Below, piece after piece: positions 34,716-39,095 of a DNA stretch of 39,095 nt. A program made the translations under genes and the position numbers. How positions within the stretch are numbered: position 1 is the stretch's first letter; the number at the start of each line of letters is the position of its first letter. This stretch comes from Myxococcota bacterium (GTDB taxonomy: Bacteria; Myxococcota_A; Polyangia; Polyangiales; Polyangiaceae): the NCBI GenBank assembly GCA_022703255.1, contig JAKLDZ010000005.1:1-39095 (forward strand), given 5' to 3'. The notes under the pieces are model-generated. The model was given only the letters and a program-made list of their open reading frames with translations. It did no database searches and was not told the DNA's origin.

Positions 34716-36008
34716 ATGTTCAACGACACCGGCTCCGAAAGTTTCGCGTCTGCCGCGATCCTCCTAGGGGGGGCGCTGGCGGTCGTCCTGGGCCTGGCGA
34801 TCCTGGCCCTGATCATCCAACGGTTTCTCTACATATGCGCGCCGAACGAGGTGCTCATCTTGAGCGGTCGGAAGCACAAGCTGCCCGACGGCACGCAGAT
34901 GGGCTACCGCGTGGTGCACGGTGGCAGGGCGTTCCGGATTCCGCTGATCGAGTCGGTGTCCCGTCTCGACATGCGGCTCTTCCCAGTGCAGGTGAGCGTG
35001 CAGAACGCGTTCTCCAAGGGCGGCATCCCGCTGTCGGTACAGGCGATCGCGAACGTGAAGGTGAGCAGCGATCCGGTGCTCATCGGCAACGCCGCGGAGC
35101 GGTTCCTGGGGATCTCGATGTATCAGCTCGCGGAGGTGGCGCAGCAGACGCTGGAGGCGTCGCTGCGCGAGGTGCTGGCGATGCTGACGCCGGAAGAGGT
35201 GAACGAGGACCGGTTGAAGTTTGCCGAGCACCTGGTGAAGACGGCGCAGGACGACTTCGACAAGCTGGGGTTGCACCTCGACGTACTGAAGGTGCAGCAC
35301 GTGTCGGACGAGCAGAAGTACCTGGAGAATCTTGGGCGCGCGCGCATCGCAGGGATGCTGCGAGACGCGGAGAACGCCGAGAACGCAGCGAACCAAGCGA
35401 TTTCCGAGGCGCAGGCGGCGACGCGGCAGCGAGCGGAGATGGCGCAGAAGCAGGCCGAGGCGCTGGTGCTGCAGAAGAAGAACCTGTTCCACGCGGAGAT
35501 AGCGCGGCTCGAAGCCGATGCGAAGTCGGTGGAGAACGAGGCAGCGGTCGCGGCGGAGACGGAGCGTTCGAAGGCGGAGCAGGAGCTGCAGGGGTTGCGA
35601 GCGGAGTACGAGAAGCTGCGGCTCGAGTGCGACGTGGTGCTTCCTGCCCAGGCGCAGCGCAAGGCCGAGGAGCTTGCGGCGCAGGGTGATGCGGCGCCGA
35701 TCGTGGAGACGGGCAAGGCGCGCGCGGCGGCGCTGCAGGCGTTGGCGCAGGAGTGGTCGGCGGCGGGAGCCGACGGCCGCGACGTGTACGTGCTGAACCA
35801 TCTGAAGGAGATCGCGCAGGCGGCGGTGTACCGCACGGCGACGACGGAGATCCGGGAGCTGAACATCGTGGATGGCGGAGACGGCTCGTCGTACGCGGCC
35901 TTCGTGAGCGGGTTCCCGGTGGTGGTAGCGAGAATGATGGAGGAGACCGGCAAGGCCGTCGGGGTCGACGTGGCCGCGCTGCTGCGCTCCAGGAAGGCAG
36001 GTGCGTGA
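34716..36008 (+). CDS. SPFH/flotillin-like membrane protein 1
   Basis: A 430-residue protein with an N-terminal membrane helix (about 13-37, AAILLGGALAVVLGLAILAL), then an SPFH/band-7 domain: CAPNEVLILSGRKHKLPDG, GYRVVHGGRAFRIPLIESV, FSKGGIPLSVQAIANVKVS, ERFLGISMYQLAEVAQQTLE, MLTPEEVNEDRLKFAEHLVK. A long Ala/Glu-rich coiled coil covers about 215-345, followed by a globular C-terminal part. This is the flotillin layout, and such proteins oligomerise on the membrane and organise microdomains. The ATG at 34716 lacks a clear ribosome-binding site. Its TGA overlaps the next ATG by one base, so the two SPFH proteins are co-translated and likely form a hetero-oligomer. Confidence 0.9.
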   Translation: MFNDTGSESFASAAILLGGALAVVLGLAILALIIQRFLYICAPNEVLILSGRKHKLPDGTQMGYRVVHGGRAFRIPLIESVSRLDMRLFPVQVSVQNAFSKGGIPLSVQAIANVKVSSDPVLIGNAAERFLGISMYQLAEVAQQTLEASLREVLAMLTPEEVNEDRLKFAEHLVKTAQDDFDKLGLHLDVLKVQHVSDEQKYLENLGRARIAGMLRDAENAENAANQAISEAQAATRQRAEMAQKQAEALVLQKKNLFHAEIARLEADAKSVENEAAVAAETERSKAEQELQGLRAEYEKLRLECDVVLPAQAQRKAEELAAQGDAAPIVETGKARAAALQALAQEWSAAGADGRDVYVLNHLKEIAQAAVYRTATTEIRELNIVDGGDGSSYAAFVSGFPVVVARMMEETGKAVGVDVAALLRSRKAGA

Positions 36009-37261
36009 TGGGAGGCATTGTCGGCATCCTGATCGCGGCGTCGCTGTTCGTGATCATCTTCCTCGCGATCACCATCAAGCGCGTGCTCATCGTGGTTCCC
36101 CCGAACGAGGCGCTGATCCTGTCGGGCGGGCACCGCGAGGTGGCGGGGCGTCACGTGGGCTACCGCGTGGTGCGTGGTGGCAGCGCGCTGCGCATGCCGC
36201 TGCTCGAGCACGCGGACCGGATCGACCTGCGCAACATCAAGATCGACGTCCAGGTCGCGGGAGCGTTCTCGAAGGGGGGCATCCCGCTGAACGTGCAGGG
36301 CGTGGCGAACGTGAAGATGCCGGGTGGTGAGCCGTTGCTGACCAACGCGGTGGAGCGGTTCCTCGGGCGCAGCCGCGAGGAGATCATGCTGATCGCGAAG
36401 GAGACGCTGGAAGGCAACCTGCGCGGGGTGCTTGCGCAGCTCACGCCGGAGGAGGTCAACGAGGACAAGAACCGGTTCGCGCAGATCCTCGTGGAGGAAG
36501 CGGAGCACGACATGGCGCGGATGGGTCTGGAGCTCGACCTGCTCAAGATCCAGAACGTGACCGACGACGTGGGGTACCTGAAGTCGATCGGCCGCATCCG
36601 GGGCGCGCAGCTGCGCAAGGAGGCGGTGACGGCGGAGGTGACGGCGCAGGCGGACGCAGCGGTGCAGAAGGCGCAGAACTGGAGCGCATCGGAGGCGGCG
36701 CGTTACGACGCGGACCTGGCGATTGCGCGAGCGGAGATGGAGAAGAGGATCCTGGATGCGCGCACGCGGCGCGAGGCGATGATCGCCGAAGCGCAGGGGC
36801 AGGTGCTGGCGCAGATCGCGCAGATCCGCGCGGAGCTGGAGCGTCAGAAGGCGCGCGCGGTGCAGGTGCAGCGCATGCTCGAGGCCGACGTCGTGCAGCC
36901 CGCGGAAGCAGCCCGACAGAAGAAGGAAGAAGAGGCGCGCGGCGAGGCGGCGTCGATCGTGGAGCGAGGCAAGGCCGAGGCCGCGGGGCTCCGGAAGATC
37001 CTCGAGGTCTACAAGGTGCGCGGGGCGGAAGCCCGGGAGATCCTCGCGCTGCAGAGCGTGCTGCCCATGGCGAGCGACATCGCCGGCACGCGCTACCCGT
37101 GCAAGATCGGCAAGATCACCGTGTTGCCGCAGGAGACGGGCGGTGACAGCTTCGCCCGCAAGCTGCTGGGCGCCAACGAGCAGCTCAAGGCAGCGGCGGG
37201 CATCGACCTTGCCGCCGTCGCGGGACGCCTCGCCCCCAAGCCCCCGACCCCCACCCGCTGA
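36008..37261 (+). CDS. SPFH/flotillin-like membrane protein 2
   Basis: A 417-residue paralogue of the preceding protein. An N-terminal helix (about 3-22, GIVGILIAASLFVIIFLAIT) is followed by the SPFH domain with the same blocks: VPPNEALILSGGHREVAGR, GYRVVRGGSALRMPLLEHA, FSKGGIPLNVQGVANVKMP, ERFLGRSREEIMLIAKETLE, QLTPEEVNEDKNRFAQILVE. A coiled coil runs from about 205 to 330. The C-terminal part (GEAASIVERGKAEAAGLRKI) is again flotillin-like. The start ATG (36008-36010) overlaps the previous TGA (36006-36008). The pair resembles eukaryotic flotillin-1/-2 in being two related subunits. A cluster of CGCACG repeats follows the stop. Confidence 0.9.
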   Translation: MGGIVGILIAASLFVIIFLAITIKRVLIVVPPNEALILSGGHREVAGRHVGYRVVRGGSALRMPLLEHADRIDLRNIKIDVQVAGAFSKGGIPLNVQGVANVKMPGGEPLLTNAVERFLGRSREEIMLIAKETLEGNLRGVLAQLTPEEVNEDKNRFAQILVEEAEHDMARMGLELDLLKIQNVTDDVGYLKSIGRIRGAQLRKEAVTAEVTAQADAAVQKAQNWSASEAARYDADLAIARAEMEKRILDARTRREAMIAEAQGQVLAQIAQIRAELERQKARAVQVQRMLEADVVQPAEAARQKKEEEARGEAASIVERGKAEAAGLRKILEVYKVRGAEAREILALQSVLPMASDIAGTRYPCKIGKITVLPQETGGDSFARKLLGANEQLKAAAGIDLAAVAGRLAPKPPTPTR

Positions 37262-37285
37262 GTCCCCCGACATCCCGGCTTCCGA

Positions 37286-37322
37286 GATCGCGCACGCGCA
37301 CGCGCACGCCGAACGCGCACGG
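37286..37322. repeat. 37-bp dispersed repeat, copy 2
   Basis: Identical to 33353-33389. It lies 25 bases after the stop of the second SPFH gene, in the convergent gap. The sequence continues GGTTCGCG, which is also found after copy 3. Confidence 0.93.
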
Positions 37323-37336
37323 GTTCGCGGGCGGTT

Positions 37337-37384
37337 TCGCGCACGCGCACGCGCACGCCGAACGCTCACGCGCACGGGTTCGCG
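37337..37384. repeat. Dispersed repeat, copy 3 (with 4-base insertion)
   Basis: The same element as copies 1 and 2 from TCGCGCACGCGC onward, interrupted after GCCGAACG by an extra CTCA and then continuing CGCGCACGGGTTCGCG. It is in tandem with copy 2, separated by about 14 bases. The 10-base palindrome GTTCGCGAAC overlaps its end. Confidence 0.85.
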
Positions 37385-37430
37385 AACGAGCTTGCGGACG
37401 CCGGAGTCGGCGGGGTGTCCGGGCAGGCGG

Positions 37431-37967
37431 TCAGGCGTCGCCGCCGGAGGAGCGGATCTTCTTCGCGAGCTCGACCATCTCGTCGAGCTGCGACTGGCGT
37501 TGCTGCGCTTCCTCCCGGTCGATCCCCTCGGCATCGAGGCCCGGGTCGCGACCGGTCTCGAGGATGGTCTTGAGCCGATTGCGGGCGAGGTAGGAGACGT
37601 CGAGCAGCAGGGCGCAGCACCGCAGCAACTGTTGGGAGCTGAGGGTGTTGTCTTCGAGGGCGATGTCGATGCAGGTGCTGACCTCGCCGTCGGCGGGGTC
37701 GTACTCGAACTGCACGAGGCGCGTTTCGTAGGCCATCTGGAGCATGGCGCGGAACAGCAGCGGCTTGGTGTCGGGGTCGGCGGCGGAGAACAGGCCGGGC
37801 GCCCGGAGCTGCACGAGCTCGCCGTTCTCGAGCAGCATGATCAGCAGCAGGACCGGGTTGTCATCCCGGACCCACATCGTCTTGAGGTACTGGTGGTCGT
37901 CGTCGAACTCGTAGAGGATCCCTGCCTCGCCGAGGATCTTGCCGATCGCTTCGAAGTCGGTGCTCAT
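37431..37967 (-). CDS. YbjN-like protein A
   Basis: A 178-residue protein of mixed alpha/beta composition that looks like the YbjN/type III chaperone-like fold: MSTDFEAIGKILGEAGILYE, a strand-rich core (VLLLIMLLENGELVQLRAP, AYETRLVQFEYDPADGEVST) and a helical end (LLLDVSYLARNRLKTILETG). YbjN-type proteins are small cytoplasmic proteins of poorly known function. The C-terminal ILETGRDPGLDAEGI is shared with the gene upstream (ILETGEDPALAEGGE), so the two are paralogues. It starts 8 bases after that gene's stop. The fold call is by pattern only. Confidence 0.75.
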   Translation of the reverse strand: MSTDFEAIGKILGEAGILYEFDDDHQYLKTMWVRDDNPVLLLIMLLENGELVQLRAPGLFSAADPDTKPLLFRAMLQMAYETRLVQFEYDPADGEVSTCIDIALEDNTLSSQQLLRCCALLLDVSYLARNRLKTILETGRDPGLDAEGIDREEAQQRQSQLDEMVELAKKIRSSGGDA

Positions 37968-37975
37968 CGTGGACC

Positions 37976-38521
37976 TCAGTTCCGATCGCCCGGCTCGCGC
38001 GGGGTACCGAGCAGCGCCTGCATGCGGGTCTGCAGCCGCCGCAGCTCGTCGCGCACCGGATCCTCGCCGCCTTCGGCCAGGGCCGGATCCTCGCCGGTTT
38101 CGAGGATCTGCAGCAGGCGAGGCCAGGCGCGGTCCGCGAGCTGCGCGGCGGAGGACACGATGCGGTGGACCTGGCGCGCGGTGGGTTGGGTATCGAAGAC
38201 GGCGAGCTGCACGGTGACGCGGACCTCGCCGTCGCGGTGATCCATCTCCCACTGGCCGAGATTGGTCAGGTAGGCCTCGTGGAGCATGGCCTGCATGAGC
38301 ACGGGCAGGTGCGGGTGCTCGGGGACGCGGAGGAAGGCGGTAACGGTGGCGGTGAGGACATTGCCGCCGGCGTCGGAGCGCACGTGCACCATGACCGTCG
38401 GGCGGGTGGCGTGCTCTCCCATGAACGCCACGATGCACCCGTCCTTCGTATCGGGCGCGTTCCAATGCCGCAGCCCGGCTTCATCGAGCAGCTCGAGCAG
38501 TCTGTCCGGAGAGCAGGTCAT
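37976..38521 (-). CDS. YbjN-like protein B
   Basis: A 181-residue paralogue of the next gene downstream. It has MTCSPDRLLELLDEAGLRHW, a core with TVMVHVRSDAGGNVLTATVT and QAMLHEAYLTNLGQWEMDHR, then QVHRIVSSAAQLADRAWPRL and the shared ILETGEDPAL segment. No catalytic motif, signal peptide or membrane helix is visible. The ATG at 38521 is chosen because upstream in-frame sequence is Arg/Pro-rich shadow; no strong ribosome-binding site is seen. The pair may form a heterodimer, as type III-like chaperone folds often dimerise, but this is inference. Confidence 0.73.
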   Translation of the reverse strand: MTCSPDRLLELLDEAGLRHWNAPDTKDGCIVAFMGEHATRPTVMVHVRSDAGGNVLTATVTAFLRVPEHPHLPVLMQAMLHEAYLTNLGQWEMDHRDGEVRVTVQLAVFDTQPTARQVHRIVSSAAQLADRAWPRLLQILETGEDPALAEGGEDPVRDELRRLQTRMQALLGTPREPGDRN

Positions 38522-38637
38522 GGGAGCATGGTGGGGGAAACCGACGTCGGTGTCGATACCCCATCCCTCGGTGCTGCAGCGACGGTCTGCCCCGCACGGG
38601 CGCGCTTCGCGTGCCCACGGAACCGACGCGGGTGAAG

Positions 38638-39003
38638 CTACAGGCCCCTGAGCGGTTTGGGATAGTCGGACACCAGGGTCTTGGAGGGGCGATCTACCTC
38701 GAGCAGGGGGCTGGTGACGAGGTCGCGACCGCCGGTTCCGAAGAAGAGGGACTCGCCGACGCGGGGGGAGCCGAGGCTGGGGCGGATGGAGCCGTTGGCA
38801 TAGAAGCGCAGGCTGCCGGTGAGCTGGCGGTTGAGGGCGACGTGGCCGGGGAGCCACTCGCCGCTGGCGCGGTCGCGGACGGCGACGCAGAGGCCATCGC
38901 GAAAGTGGTACTCGGAGTTGCGGGTCACGTACATCGTGTGTCGTCGACGCTCGACGCCGCGGTAGCGCGGCGAGTTCCTGGATACTTTCTCTTGGCCGCT
39001 CAT
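38638..39003 (-). CDS. Small unknown protein
   Basis: A 121-residue protein whose ATG at 39003 has a good ribosome-binding site (AGGAGAGC). The first about 30 residues are basic (SRNSPRYRGVERRRHTMYVT), followed by a strand-rich part: EYHFRDGLCVAVRDRASGEW, GHVALNRQLTGSLRFYANGS, VGESLFFGTGGRDLVTSPLL. I do not recognise the family. No signal peptide or membrane helix. It lies 116 bases upstream of the YbjN-like pair and may be in the same transcript. The last 92 bases of the window beyond it show no gene. Confidence 0.7.
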   Translation of the reverse strand: MSGQEKVSRNSPRYRGVERRRHTMYVTRNSEYHFRDGLCVAVRDRASGEWLPGHVALNRQLTGSLRFYANGSIRPSLGSPRVGESLFFGTGGRDLVTSPLLEVDRPSKTLVSDYPKPLRGL

Positions 39004-39095
39004 GGATCGCTCTCCTGGATGGTGGAAGCGATCGTGAAGGCAGGGGGGGAAGCTGGCCAACTAAGCGGATCGGACGGGAGTGCGTTTGGCCCGGC

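Noticed and set aside
37286-37384. CGCACG-rich repeats considered as a CRISPR or attachment site
   Set aside because: Only two adjacent copies, low internal complexity, and no integrase or cas gene nearby.

Overview
The window is GC-rich (third codon positions are almost always G or C) and reads as a chromosome segment of a Myxococcota bacterium, most likely of the Polyangia. The signs are the pilC-pilS arrangement, very long TPR proteins, a -24/-12 promoter, secreted Cys-rich lipoproteins with Gly-rich linkers, and lone LolA and MlaC-like proteins. This assignment is an inference from gene content. No rRNA, tRNA, CRISPR array, transposase or phage gene was seen.

Layout. Positions 23-3979, minus strand: glgC, a metallophosphoesterase, a TPR envelope protein and prmA, with the last two overlapping. 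Positions 4144-5313: an exported OB-fold-like protein and a convergent universal stress protein. Positions 5439-8885, plus strand: pilC, pilS, a near-consensus sigma-54 promoter and an MlaC-like protein, then a 759-residue TPR protein to 11262. Positions 11281-24095, minus strand: a compact operon of a 3,734-residue TPR protein, a DUF374 acyltransferase and a class-IV aminotransferase. Divergent from it, across a 390-bp region rich in possible hairpins, lies a winged-helix/4Fe-4S protein (24486-25805). Positions 25814-28148, minus strand: three tightly spaced lipoprotein genes. Positions 28392-30334, plus strand: an unknown gene with a probable start-region frameshift, a 21-bp tandem repeat, and a DUF6922/AbiEii-like pair. 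Positions 30544-33311: lolA, then ruvC and a GlcD-type oxidase convergent to it, with a hexanucleotide microsatellite between the last two. Positions 33426-37261, plus strand: an NfeD-like protein, a frameshifted repeat protein and two SPFH/flotillin proteins, bracketed by identical 37-bp repeats. Positions 37431-39003, minus strand: two YbjN-like paralogues and a small unknown gene.

How the genes fit together. PilC and PilS belong to type IV pilus assembly and its regulation, but pilB, pilT, pilR and pilA are not in the window. LolA, the MlaC-like protein, DUF374 and the NfeD/flotillin set all point to envelope lipid and lipoprotein handling. The best candidates for something undescribed are the giant TPR operon with its structured divergent leader, the sigma-54 promoter beside pilS, and the repeat-flanked NfeD/flotillin cassette. 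None of these is proven from sequence alone.
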